Under the pieces are notes generated by a model. That model saw only the letters and a list, made by a program, of their open reading frames with translations. It was not told the DNA's origin and made no database searches. DNA of 64,000 nucleotides from Palsa-504 sp963744575. GTDB lineage: Bacteria > Actinomycetota > Actinomycetes > Streptosporangiales > Streptosporangiaceae. A program made the position numbers and the translations under genes. Where the stretch lies: positions 496,001-560,000 of the forward strand of contig CAVUUF010000016.1 of assembly GCA_963744575.1 (NCBI GenBank). The letters are read 5' to 3'. Below are positions 27,914-35,227 of the stretch, one piece after another (position 1 is the stretch's first letter; every line of letters begins with the position of its first letter).

Positions 27914-28884
27914 TATCCCTCGACCGCCGGCTACCGCCTGGCTTCCTCGAGGAGGCGCTGCGCGCGGACGCACTGGCCGGGCTGACGGCGCAACCGAAGT
28001 GCCTGCCGCCGAAGTGGTTCTATGACGCGCAGGGCAGCGCGTTGTTCGACAAGATCACCGAACTGCCCGAGTACTACCCGACCCGCGCCGAGCGGGAGAT
28101 CCTGCGCGCGACCGCGGCCGGGATCGCCGGGCAGACCCGGGCCCGGACGCTGATCGAGCTCGGTTCGGGCTCCTCGGACAAGACCCGGCTGCTGCTCGAC
28201 GCGCTGCGGGACCGCGGGACGCTGCGCTGCTACGTGCCGGTCGATGTCAGCGAGCCCGCCCTGGTGGCGGCGGGCCGTACGCTGTCGGTTGAGTATCCGA
28301 GGCTGGAGGTGCGGGCAGTGGTGTCCGACTTCGAGGAGCGCCTCGGCTTCCCCGCGGACGGCGAGGCTCCCGCGCCGCGGCTGGTCGCCTTCCTCGGCAG
28401 CACGATCGGGAACCTGGAGCCGGGGCCGCGCGCGGCCTTCCTGGCCCGGGTCCGGGCCCGGTTGCGGCCGGGTGACTTCTTCCTGCTCGGCACCAACCTG
28501 GTCAAGGACCCGGCCACGCTGGTCGCCGCGTACGACGACGAGACGGGGGTCACCGCCGAGTTCAACAAGAACGTGCTCGCGGTGCTGAACGCCGAACTCG
28601 GCGCCGACTTCGACCTGGACGCGTTCGAGCACGTCGCGGTGTGGGATCCCGGCGCTGAGTGGATCGAGATGCGGCTGCGCTCGGCGATGGCGCAGACGGT
28701 GCACCTGCCGGGCATCGGGCTCACCGTCGACTTCGCCGATGGCGAGGAGATGCGCACCGAGGTGTCGGCCAAGTTCCGCCGCGAGGGCATAGCGGGTGAG
28801 CTGGCCGCCGCCGGGTTCGCGACGCGCTCGTGGTGGACCGATGCCGCGGCGCAGTTCGGCCTGTCGCTGTCCGTCCCAGCCTGA
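27910..28884 (+). CDS. egtD: L-histidine N(alpha)-methyltransferase EgtD
   Basis: A 324-residue SAM-dependent enzyme that trimethylates histidine to hercynine, the first ergothioneine step. The opening LTAQPKCLPPKWFYDAQGS and LFDKITELPEYYPTRAEREIL are diagnostic, with SAM motif LIELGSGSSDKTRLLLDAL (about residues 78-96) and AFLGSTIGNLEP (about 161-172). It overlaps egtC by four bases and ends the operon. An EgtE-type lyase for the last step is not adjacent; some actinomycetes encode it elsewhere. Confidence 0.96.
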   Translation: MISLDRRLPPGFLEEALRADALAGLTAQPKCLPPKWFYDAQGSALFDKITELPEYYPTRAEREILRATAAGIAGQTRARTLIELGSGSSDKTRLLLDALRDRGTLRCYVPVDVSEPALVAAGRTLSVEYPRLEVRAVVSDFEERLGFPADGEAPAPRLVAFLGSTIGNLEPGPRAAFLARVRARLRPGDFFLLGTNLVKDPATLVAAYDDETGVTAEFNKNVLAVLNAELGADFDLDAFEHVAVWDPGAEWIEMRLRSAMAQTVHLPGIGLTVDFADGEEMRTEVSAKFRREGIAGELAAAGFATRSWWTDAAAQFGLSLSVPA

Positions 28885-28947
28885 GGGGGCGGCGCTGCTC
28901 GGGCTGACATTCTCCGGCCAGACCAGATAGGTCCAGCCGCCCGTGGA

Positions 28948-30426
28948 TCACTCGCGCCCGGCGGCACGGTAGCCGAGCAGCGCGGCCAGCCCGAGGGCGC
29001 TGCGCGGGGCGTACGGGACGCGCCACATCCCGCCGTGGGCGGCGGCGCGCGCCTCGTCCTGCCAGGGATGCGCCGACGCCGGGCTGCCGCCGGCATGCAG
29101 GTCATGGACGAGCAGTGCGGCCATGAGCGTCTTGGTGGTGGCGGGCTCGAATACCTCGAGGCCGAACCGGTGCGCGCCCGCGTACGCGGCGGCCAGCACG
29201 CGGTTCTTGGTGACGGACCGGGTCCGTGTCGGCGGGGCCACGTTCATCGATACGGTCGCGCCGCCGTCCCGGGCGACGGTGGCGCGCCACCGCTGAAGCC
29301 GCTTGGCCAGGGCGTAGTTGGGGCCTTGCTGCCGCACGAGGGCGTCGCAGATGCCGGGGTCGGTACCGGGCGGGTATCCGGGGCGCAGCAGCCGTCCGGC
29401 GGACACCGTGTGCAGCGACCACCGGCCGAGCCTCGCCGCGGGGGACGGGGAGGCGTAGGCCCGGGCGGACTGCGCGACCGCGTCGGCCGGGACGGCGAAC
29501 ACGTCGGTCGGCGTCGCGAGGAACCCGAGCACGACGTCGCGGCGCTCGGCCAGCAGGCGCACGGTGAGCGCGTCCACGGCGCTGGACACCCGGACGTTGT
29601 CCGCGCCGTCGGCGTAGACGTAGTTGCCCAGGACCAGCGGACCATCCATGGCGGCGAGCCAGTCGGCCGCGGCAGGCACGTCGGCGGTCAGGTCCAGGCC
29701 AGCGTGCCGGGCGAGATCCTGGGACGGCTTATCGTCGGCGACCGGGACGAGCAGCGTCCCCGCGCTGCGTCGCGCCACCTCCAGGACCCGTTCCCAGATC
29801 CCGGGACGGGGCAGGTCCACCCCGATGACCCGGGCTCCCCAGCCCAGCAGGACCGGCAACGGTCCCACCTCGGCGCCGGCGCCAAGCACCACGACGGTGC
29901 GGCCGGGCAGGGCGAGCCACTCCGGGCGCGCGGCGACCGCGCGGAGGGCGTCGGCGCAGGACGGCTCGATGACGCCCGCCGCGACCCACGCGTCCAGGCG
30001 GCGCAGCAGGGCGTCGCCGCTCAGCCGGTCACCGCGGTAGGGCACGGACAACGCGCGTTCGGCCATCCCGTCGCCGGCCACCTCGACGGCGGTCAGCGCG
30101 TGCCGGGCCATCGCCGAGACCAGCGTGTCCAGGCCGGCCTCCGGCCCGTCGCGGCCGGTGACGCGCATCCGCTGGTGCAGCGACGCCAGCCCGTCGCGGG
30201 CCACGGACACCGCGGCCTGCCTCGAGGGCAGCCCGGCTTCGATGAGCCTGCGGAAGTGAGCCAGGTAACCGGTGCGCCAGTTCGCTTCCCGGTCGGCTTC
30301 GAGCGCGCCCGCCGGGTCGACCCGCCGCAGCGCGTCGGCGACGACTGCCCGGCCCAGGGCCGAGGTGCTCCTGCGGCCGTCCGCCGACACGGGAAAGGCC
30401 ACCCCGGCCGCCTCATTGCCGCTCAT
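28948..30426 (-). CDS. uncharacterised 492-residue Rossmann-like protein
   Basis: A well-formed gene of 492 residues with no family I can name. A central segment TVVVLGAGAEVGPLPVLLGWGARVIGVDLPRPGIWERVLEVA (about residues 176-217) reads as a Rossmann-type nucleotide-binding unit (GAGAEVGP loop, then acidic end of strand two). Further features are LVLGNYVYADGADNVRVSSAVDALTVRLLAERRDV and a C-terminal stretch MNVAPPTRTRSVTKNRVLAAAYAGAHRFGLEVFEP. There is no signal peptide. It is convergent with egtD, 63 bases apart, so a link to ergothioneine is only positional. The 273 bases upstream of its start hold no gene. Confidence 0.7.
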   Translation of the reverse strand: MSGNEAAGVAFPVSADGRRSTSALGRAVVADALRRVDPAGALEADREANWRTGYLAHFRRLIEAGLPSRQAAVSVARDGLASLHQRMRVTGRDGPEAGLDTLVSAMARHALTAVEVAGDGMAERALSVPYRGDRLSGDALLRRLDAWVAAGVIEPSCADALRAVAARPEWLALPGRTVVVLGAGAEVGPLPVLLGWGARVIGVDLPRPGIWERVLEVARRSAGTLLVPVADDKPSQDLARHAGLDLTADVPAAADWLAAMDGPLVLGNYVYADGADNVRVSSAVDALTVRLLAERRDVVLGFLATPTDVFAVPADAVAQSARAYASPSPAARLGRWSLHTVSAGRLLRPGYPPGTDPGICDALVRQQGPNYALAKRLQRWRATVARDGGATVSMNVAPPTRTRSVTKNRVLAAAYAGAHRFGLEVFEPATTKTLMAALLVHDLHAGGSPASAHPWQDEARAAAHGGMWRVPYAPRSALGLAALLGYRAAGRE

Positions 30427-30699
30427 GCGATCTTCACGAGACCATCATGACGCGCGGATTATGATCCGGGCGATGTCGAGGACAGAGCGGTCGCTCCGAC
30501 TTGGCGGTGAGAGCGCGCCGACCGGGCGCGCCGGACGTGGAGGCTCCCCGTCCCGGGCATCGCGGCGGAAACCTGGATTGGCCAGCGAACGCCCGCCCGG
30601 AGGTGTCGGGCGGCCAGAGCTGGGTAAGCAGGTTCGGGCCGCCGGCAAAACGTCGGCGCTGGAAGACGGCCAAGGGCGGCTGTCGGGAACGGAGGCCTG

Positions 30700-31196
30700 G
30701 TGAGCGAGTTCGACAACTTGAAGAACGAGGCAGAGCAGTTCGGGAAGAAAGAGGGGGAGCAGGAGCTGCAGAATAAGTTCGGCGGCGGTCAGCAAGGCCA
30801 GCAAGGCCAGCAAGGCCAGGGTCAGCAGGGCCAGGGCCAGCAAGGCCAGGGCGGCTACGGCCAGGACCAAGGCCAGCAAGGCGAGGGCCAGGGCGGCTAC
30901 GGCCAGGACCAGGGCCAGCAAGGCCAGGGCGGCTACGGCCAGGACCAAGGCCAGCAAGGCCAGGGCCAGGGCGGCTACGGCCAGGGCGGCCCCAGGACCA
31001 GTACGGGCAGGGTCAGCAGGGCCAGGACCAGTACGGTCAAGGCCAGCAAGGCCAGGACCAGTACGGCCAGGGTCAGCAGGACCAGGGCAGCCAGGGGCAG
31101 CAGGACCAGGGCAGCCAGGGGCAGCAGGACCAGGGCGGTTACGGGCAGGACCAGGGCGGCCAGGACCAGAACGGGGATCAGCAGTCCGGGTATTAG
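30700..31196 (+). pseudogene. GYGQ/QGQ-repeat low-complexity protein, one-base frameshift
   Basis: GTG at 30700, preceded by GGAGG, starts MSEFDNLKNEAEQFGKKEG, a charged helical head of about 27 residues. Then comes a Gly/Gln/Tyr domain built from repeats such as GGYGQDQGQQGQ and QDQYGQGQQG. At the C4 run 30990-30993 the frame turns into Arg/Thr-rich sequence, whereas the repeat continues one frame away to SGY and TAG at 31194-31196. With one more C the product would be 165 residues. The composition resembles prion-like domains with [G/S]Y[G/S]Q repeats. The antisense frame is also open throughout but is a by-product of the repeat. Function unknown. Confidence 0.72.
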
Positions 31197-31293
31197 CAGG
31201 GCCGGCCGAGCCGGCGGCCACCTCCGGCGCGGAATGACCTGGGGTAGCCAGTGTGCCTCGGCCATTCCGCCCCGGTGGCCGCCGGTCGCCCGG

Positions 31294-31339
31294 CACGCAA
31301 GCTTCCGTGACCGCGACACGCAAGCTTCCGTGACCGCGA
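31294..31339 (+). repeat. perfect 23-bp tandem duplication
   Basis: A 23-base unit that begins CACGCAAGCTTCCGTG and ends ACCGCGA occupies 31294-31316 and is repeated exactly, with no gap, at 31317-31339. It lies 70 bases before the monooxygenase-like gene, in the gap after the GYGQ gene. It may be a recent slippage duplication or a paired binding site. Confidence 0.85.
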
Positions 31340-31408
31340 AGGGTGGCGATCGCGCGGGAGGATTCGGCCGACGCGAGCGCGTCACGCGGTCCTGGCATGA
31401 TCGTGGGC

Positions 31409-31735
31409 ATGACTGTGGTGAGGATCAACGCGATTACCGTACCCGCCGACAGCGGCGACGAGCTCGCCCGCAGGTTCGCCGCGCGGGCCGGCGCGGTGGA
31501 CGACCAGGACGGCTTCGAGGGCTTCGAGCTACTCAAGCCGACCGACGGGCGGACCACCTGGCTGGTGGTGACCAGATGGCGGGACGAGGCGGCATTCCAG
31601 TCCTGGATGAACTCCCCCGCGTTCGGGCACGGGCACCGGTCGGCCGCCGAACGGGCGGGTGGCGAGGCGCCGCCGCCGGTCGGCATCAGCAGCGAGCTGT
31701 GGTCGTACGAGATAGCCGGAGGCTCGTCCGGCTGA
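31409..31735 (+). CDS. antibiotic-biosynthesis-monooxygenase (ABM) / heme-degrading IsdG-like protein
   Basis: A 108-residue single-domain ferredoxin-like protein. MTVVRINAITVPADSGDELARRFAARAGAVDDQDGFEGFELLKP and TTWLVVTRWRDEAAFQSWMNSPAF follow the ABM pattern (the W-x-x-x-x-x-F-x-x-W stretch), and a His-rich linker GHGHRSA occurs where MhuD/IsdG heme oxygenases have their proximal His. A heme-degrading role is possible but not certain. ATG 31409 is chosen; MIVG at 31397 would add four residues. Convergent with the acyl-CoA dehydrogenase gene 16 bases away. Confidence 0.82.
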   Translation: MTVVRINAITVPADSGDELARRFAARAGAVDDQDGFEGFELLKPTDGRTTWLVVTRWRDEAAFQSWMNSPAFGHGHRSAAERAGGEAPPPVGISSELWSYEIAGGSSG

Positions 31736-31751
31736 GGCCCGGCGGGGGCAG

Positions 31752-32771
31752 CTAGCCGGCGCTGGCCCCGAACCGGCGCAGCAGCGCGCTCTTGATCCCC
31801 GGCCGCGAGCCGAACACCAGTAGGAACATCGCCTCGCGGACCAGCCGCTGCGGGTCGTGGCCCACCGTGATGGACCGGCTTCCCTCCCGCACCGCCAGGG
31901 CCGCCGTGGCCCGGACGGCGAGCTCGGAGGCCGCCGCCCGGGCCTCCGCGATCGCGTCCGCGCCGGCGGCGAGGGCGTCATCGAGCCGCTCCCGGCAGGC
32001 AGCCAGTTCGCCGTCGAGCGGACCGGGACCGAGCCGCCGGGCGCAGCGGCCGGCCAGGCCGAGCGCGAGCGAGCCGTTGACGCGCAGCCGGTCGGGTCGC
32101 AGGCTCTCGGCCGGGTCGAAGGGCGCCTGGCCGACGCAGCGCCCGGACGGAACCATGACCCCCCCGAAGCCGAGCCGGACGGTCACGCTGGCGTTGACGG
32201 CGGCGAGCCGCTGCCGGGTCACGGTGAGCCCGGGCCGGGCGGCCGCGTCCAGAACTAGCGTCACGATGGTGTCATCCGGCCCGCGCGCCAGCACCAGCAG
32301 CAGGTCGATCAGCCCCCACCCGGTCACCCACTGCGCCTCGCCGTCCAGCCGCCACCCGTCGCCGGCGGGCCGGGCGCGCAACAGCGGCGGCCCGGGGATC
32401 AGGCCCTGCAGCGCGATGCCGCCGCGCACCTGCCCCCGGCACGCCGGGCCCAGCCATCGGTCGCGCAGCGCGGCCGGGGTGCCCCCGGCGGCGAGGGTCA
32501 TGACCAGCCCCCGGTGCTGCAGCCAGACGAACGTGGTGGCCAGGCAGCCGCCGGCCAGTTCCTCCGTGATCGCGCAGTAGGCCCGCAGGTCCAGGCCGAG
32601 CCCGCCCGCCTGGGCCGGGACGGGAGCGCCGTAGAGGCCCGCGGCCGCGAGCGCGTCGAGCTGGGTGACCGGGAGCACGTCCAGCCCGTCGACCCGCATC
32701 GCCTCCGGGAACAGCAGGTCATCGGCGAGCCCGCGGGCGACCGCGAGGACGTCCTGCGATGTCGCCGTCAT
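31752..32771 (-). CDS. acyl-CoA dehydrogenase family protein
   Basis: A 339-residue protein resembling the acyl-CoA dehydrogenase fold: an N-terminal helical part (VTQLDALAAAGLYGAPVPAQAGGLGLDLRAYCAITEELAGGCLATTFVWLQH), a beta middle (GDGWRLDGEAQWVTGWGLIDLLLVLAR) and a helical C-terminal part. It is shorter than the usual 380, and its C-terminal dimer/FAD region is reduced, so it may be a divergent or non-catalytic member. The start MTATSQDV at 32771 overlaps the upstream epimerase stop (ATGA), which argues against the longer frame. The two genes form an operon. Confidence 0.8.
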   Translation of the reverse strand: MTATSQDVLAVARGLADDLLFPEAMRVDGLDVLPVTQLDALAAAGLYGAPVPAQAGGLGLDLRAYCAITEELAGGCLATTFVWLQHRGLVMTLAAGGTPAALRDRWLGPACRGQVRGGIALQGLIPGPPLLRARPAGDGWRLDGEAQWVTGWGLIDLLLVLARGPDDTIVTLVLDAAARPGLTVTRQRLAAVNASVTVRLGFGGVMVPSGRCVGQAPFDPAESLRPDRLRVNGSLALGLAGRCARRLGPGPLDGELAACRERLDDALAAGADAIAEARAAASELAVRATAALAVREGSRSITVGHDPQRLVREAMFLLVFGSRPGIKSALLRRFGASAG

Positions 32772-33757
32772 ACCGTCCAGGCCGCGGCGAGCTTGTCCAT
32801 CACCGTGTCCAGGCTCTCGTCGGCGACCTGGCGGGCCGGGTCGGCCAGGTACCACTCCACGATCTGCCCGGCGCCCTGCTCGAACGGGATCACCGCGTGC
32901 CAGCCGGGCACGATGCTGCGCAGCTTGGCGTTGTCGAACACCATCGAATGCGCCTTGTCACCCAGCAACCCGGCGCCCCAGTCCGGGTCGGCGGCCGCGA
33001 TCGCGTCCGACGGCACATGCACCAGGCGCGCCGTCACCCCCAGGGCCGCCGCGAGGGCGTGCGCGATCTGGTCCCAGGTGAGCACGTCGTCGGAGGTGAT
33101 GTGGATGGCCTCGCCCAGCGTCCGCGGGTGGCCGAGCAGCGGGACGAAGGCGCGGGCGAAGTCGTGGTGGTGGGTCAGCGTCCACAGCGAGGTCCCGTCG
33201 CCGTGCACGATGACCGGCTTGCCCGCGAGCATCCGGCCCAGCACCGTCCACCCGCCGTCGAACGGCACCAGCGTCTGGTCGTAGGTGTGCGAGGGCCGCA
33301 CGATCGTGGCCGGGAACCCGTGTTCCCGGTAGGCGGCCACGAGCACGTCCTCGCAGGCGATCTTGTCGCGGGAGTACTGCCAGTAGGGGTTGCGCAGCGG
33401 CGTGGACTCGGTGACCGGCACCCGGGCTGGCGGCGTCTGGTAGGCCGACGCGGAGCTGATGAACACGTACTGGCCGGTCCGCCCGGTGAACAGGTCGATG
33501 TCGGCGCGGACGTGGTCCGGGGTGAAAGCCACCCAGTCCACCACCGCGTCGAACTCAAGACCTTTGATTTCATTCCGAACGGCCCCGGGTTCCCGTATGT
33601 CCCCACGCAGCCTGCTCACCCCGGGCGGGAGCGGCCGCACGCTGCCACGCCCCCGGTTCAGCACGAACAGCTCGATACCGCTGTCGGCCGCGACCTGTGA
33701 GCACGCGGAGCTGATGACTCCGCTGCCTCCGATGAAAAGCACCCTGAGCTTCGCCAT
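32768..33757 (-). CDS. NAD-dependent epimerase/dehydratase (extended SDR)
   Basis: A 329-residue extended short-chain dehydrogenase-like protein. The nucleotide motif is LFIGGSGVISSACSQVAADSG (about residues 6-26, a GGxGxIS variant), with ISSASAYQTP and YSRDKIACED (catalytic Tyr and Lys, about 130-139), FPATIVRPSHTYDQ and HHHDFARAFVPLLGHP. The GGxGxIS form is typical of sugar epimerase/reductase relatives such as CSP41-like proteins. Substrate unknown. It starts 40 bases from the divergent NAD-kinase-like gene and overlaps the acyl-CoA dehydrogenase gene. Confidence 0.85.
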   Translation of the reverse strand: MAKLRVLFIGGSGVISSACSQVAADSGIELFVLNRGRGSVRPLPPGVSRLRGDIREPGAVRNEIKGLEFDAVVDWVAFTPDHVRADIDLFTGRTGQYVFISSASAYQTPPARVPVTESTPLRNPYWQYSRDKIACEDVLVAAYREHGFPATIVRPSHTYDQTLVPFDGGWTVLGRMLAGKPVIVHGDGTSLWTLTHHHDFARAFVPLLGHPRTLGEAIHITSDDVLTWDQIAHALAAALGVTARLVHVPSDAIAAADPDWGAGLLGDKAHSMVFDNAKLRSIVPGWHAVIPFEQGAGQIVEWYLADPARQVADESLDTVMDKLAAAWTV

Positions 33758-33797
33758 GCTCTTACGCTAGTCCTCCGCCGCTAGTAGCTTGAGGGCC

Positions 33798-34661
33798 ATG
33801 CACGTCGTCGGCATGGTGCTGCATCCCGAGCGGGACTGCAGCGGAGCGGTCGGATCCATCCTGGAGTGGGCGGCGCGCCGCGGGATCGAGGTCCTCGGCA
33901 TCGACACCGAGCTCCGCCGGATCGCCTGCGCCGCCGAGGCGGTGACGGCCGAGGAACTGCGGCGCCGGGCGGACCTGGTGGTGAGCCTGGGCGGGGACGG
34001 CACGATGCTGCGCGCCATGCGGCTGGCCGACCGGCAGCGTTCCCCGGTCCTCGGGGTGAACCTGGGCAAGCTCGGTTTCCTGGCCGAAGTCGACGTGCCC
34101 GACCTGGCGGATGCGCTGTCCGCGATCGACAGTCACCGGTTCACCACCGAACCGCGCCTGGCCGTCGACGCCCTGATCGGAGATCAGCTGGTCACCGCGT
34201 TCAACGACATCGCGTTCGTCCGGTTCCCCGGGCAGAAGACCGCCCACATGGCGGTGGAGGCGGCCGGGCGCCCGTTCGTCAGCTACGCCGCCGACGCGAT
34301 CGTCGTGGCCACGCCGACCGGCTCGACCGCGTACAGCTTCTCCGCTGGCGGGCCGATCGTGAGCCCTTCGGTGGAGGGCCTCCTGGTCACGCCGGCCGCG
34401 CCGCACTCGGCCTACAACCGGGGCCTGGTCGTATCCGTCGATGACCAGCTGACCCTGACTATGCTGGCGGCTAGCGGCCGGCTCGCCGTGGAGGCCGACG
34501 GCAACGTCGCCGCCGAGGTGGAACCCGGCGACCGGATCGAACTGCAGCCGCGTCCCGGCGCCGCCTACGTCGTCCGGCTCGGCCGTACCACGTTCTACGA
34601 GCGGGTCAGGCGCAAGCTGAGGCTGACCGACTCCGCGGAGATCGCCGTCGGCCGGCGCTAG
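33798..34661 (+). CDS. NAD kinase family protein (second copy)
   Basis: A 287-residue NAD kinase homologue. LVVSLGGDGTMLRAMRLADRQ (GGDG motif, about residues 62-82), VLGVNLGKLGFLAEVD, AFNDIAFVR (variant of the NE/D motif) and ATPTGSTAYSFSAGGPIVSP are present. It is distinct from the copy at 38676-39593, which lies in the conserved recN-tlyA block and is the likely housekeeping enzyme. ATG 33798 follows a GAGG; TTG at 33789 would add three residues. Divergent from the epimerase gene and convergent with the small gene at 34658 (four-base overlap). Confidence 0.88.
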   Translation: MHVVGMVLHPERDCSGAVGSILEWAARRGIEVLGIDTELRRIACAAEAVTAEELRRRADLVVSLGGDGTMLRAMRLADRQRSPVLGVNLGKLGFLAEVDVPDLADALSAIDSHRFTTEPRLAVDALIGDQLVTAFNDIAFVRFPGQKTAHMAVEAAGRPFVSYAADAIVVATPTGSTAYSFSAGGPIVSPSVEGLLVTPAAPHSAYNRGLVVSVDDQLTLTMLAASGRLAVEADGNVAAEVEPGDRIELQPRPGAAYVVRLGRTTFYERVRRKLRLTDSAEIAVGRR

Positions 34662-35026
34662 CAGGCTTGCAGCAGGACGTGGGCCGGCGGCCGCCCGGCC
34701 AGGTCGCGCGGCGGGCGCGGGGCGGGGCAGGAGCCGACGGGCCGGGCCTGCCTGGGCACGTATCCGGCATCGGCCGGTGAACCGCCGAAGGCGCCGGCCA
34801 CCGCCGTCCGCGCCCAGCGCATCCGGGCGACCGCCGTCTCGGGATGCTCGCCGTATTCCTGGGCGACCCGCGCCGCGCAGCCCAGGTCGCCGAACGCGCG
34901 GGTGGCCGCGGCGATCGCCTGCCTGACCTGCACAGGGCTCGGCTGGTCCGAGCACTGCAGCGCAGATGCGAAAAGCGCGTCGGCCCGGGCAGCGCCGATG
35001 CTCAGGTCATAGGGCGCGGATCGCAT
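34658..35026 (-). CDS. small actinobacterial protein of unknown function
   Basis: A 122-residue protein starting MRSAPYDLSIGAARADALFASALQ. The first 75 residues look like a compact helical domain (VRQAIAAATRAFGDLGCAARVAQEYGEHPETAVARMRWARTAV); the rest is Pro/Arg-rich and probably disordered. AAGGAGG lies seven bases upstream of ATG 35026, a better spacing than the ATG three bases earlier. Coding is supported by this site and the non-Arg-rich N-terminus. No domain recognised. Confidence 0.65.
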   Translation of the reverse strand: MRSAPYDLSIGAARADALFASALQCSDQPSPVQVRQAIAAATRAFGDLGCAARVAQEYGEHPETAVARMRWARTAVAGAFGGSPADAGYVPRQARPVGSCPAPRPPRDLAGRPPAHVLLQAC

Positions 35027-35065
35027 CATGGGGCCTCCTTAATACCCAGAGGGCCTGACATCCCC

Positions 35066-35132
35066 GGCTTCCCGCCCTGGCCGCGCGAGCGGCCAGGGCG
35101 GGAAGCCAGCGCCTGCGTCAGGTCGCAGGCGC
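35066..35132 (-). terminator. two tandem hairpins after the phospholipase-C-like gene
   Basis: A perfect 19-bp stem (35066-35084 with 35089-35107, loop GCGA) is followed at once by a 9-bp stem (GCGCCTGCG 35109-35117 with CGCAGGCGC 35124-35132). Reading leftward, both lie about 100 bases past the phosphoesterase stop and 40 bases before the next leftward gene, so they act as a strong terminator for that transcript. No T-tract is present, as usual in actinomycetes. Confidence 0.8.
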
Positions 35133-35227
35133 CCCTCAGCATTCCCGGAGCGTCCGCTGCCGCCGGTGATACACGCGCGGCCGTATCACTTCGGCCGGGG
35201 CGCGCGAGTCCGGCTGACCGGACGCGC

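Noticed and set aside
30780..31190. Repeat array that could be taken for CRISPR
   Set aside because: The units are in-frame codon repeats of a Gly/Gln/Tyr protein, not constant repeats with unique spacers.
30445..31686. 413-codon antisense frame through the GYGQ repeat, with Ala/Leu/Val repeats resembling membrane helices
   Set aside because: The repeats are the complement of GGY/GQ codons. There is no ribosome site, and it also covers the certain ABM gene on the other strand.
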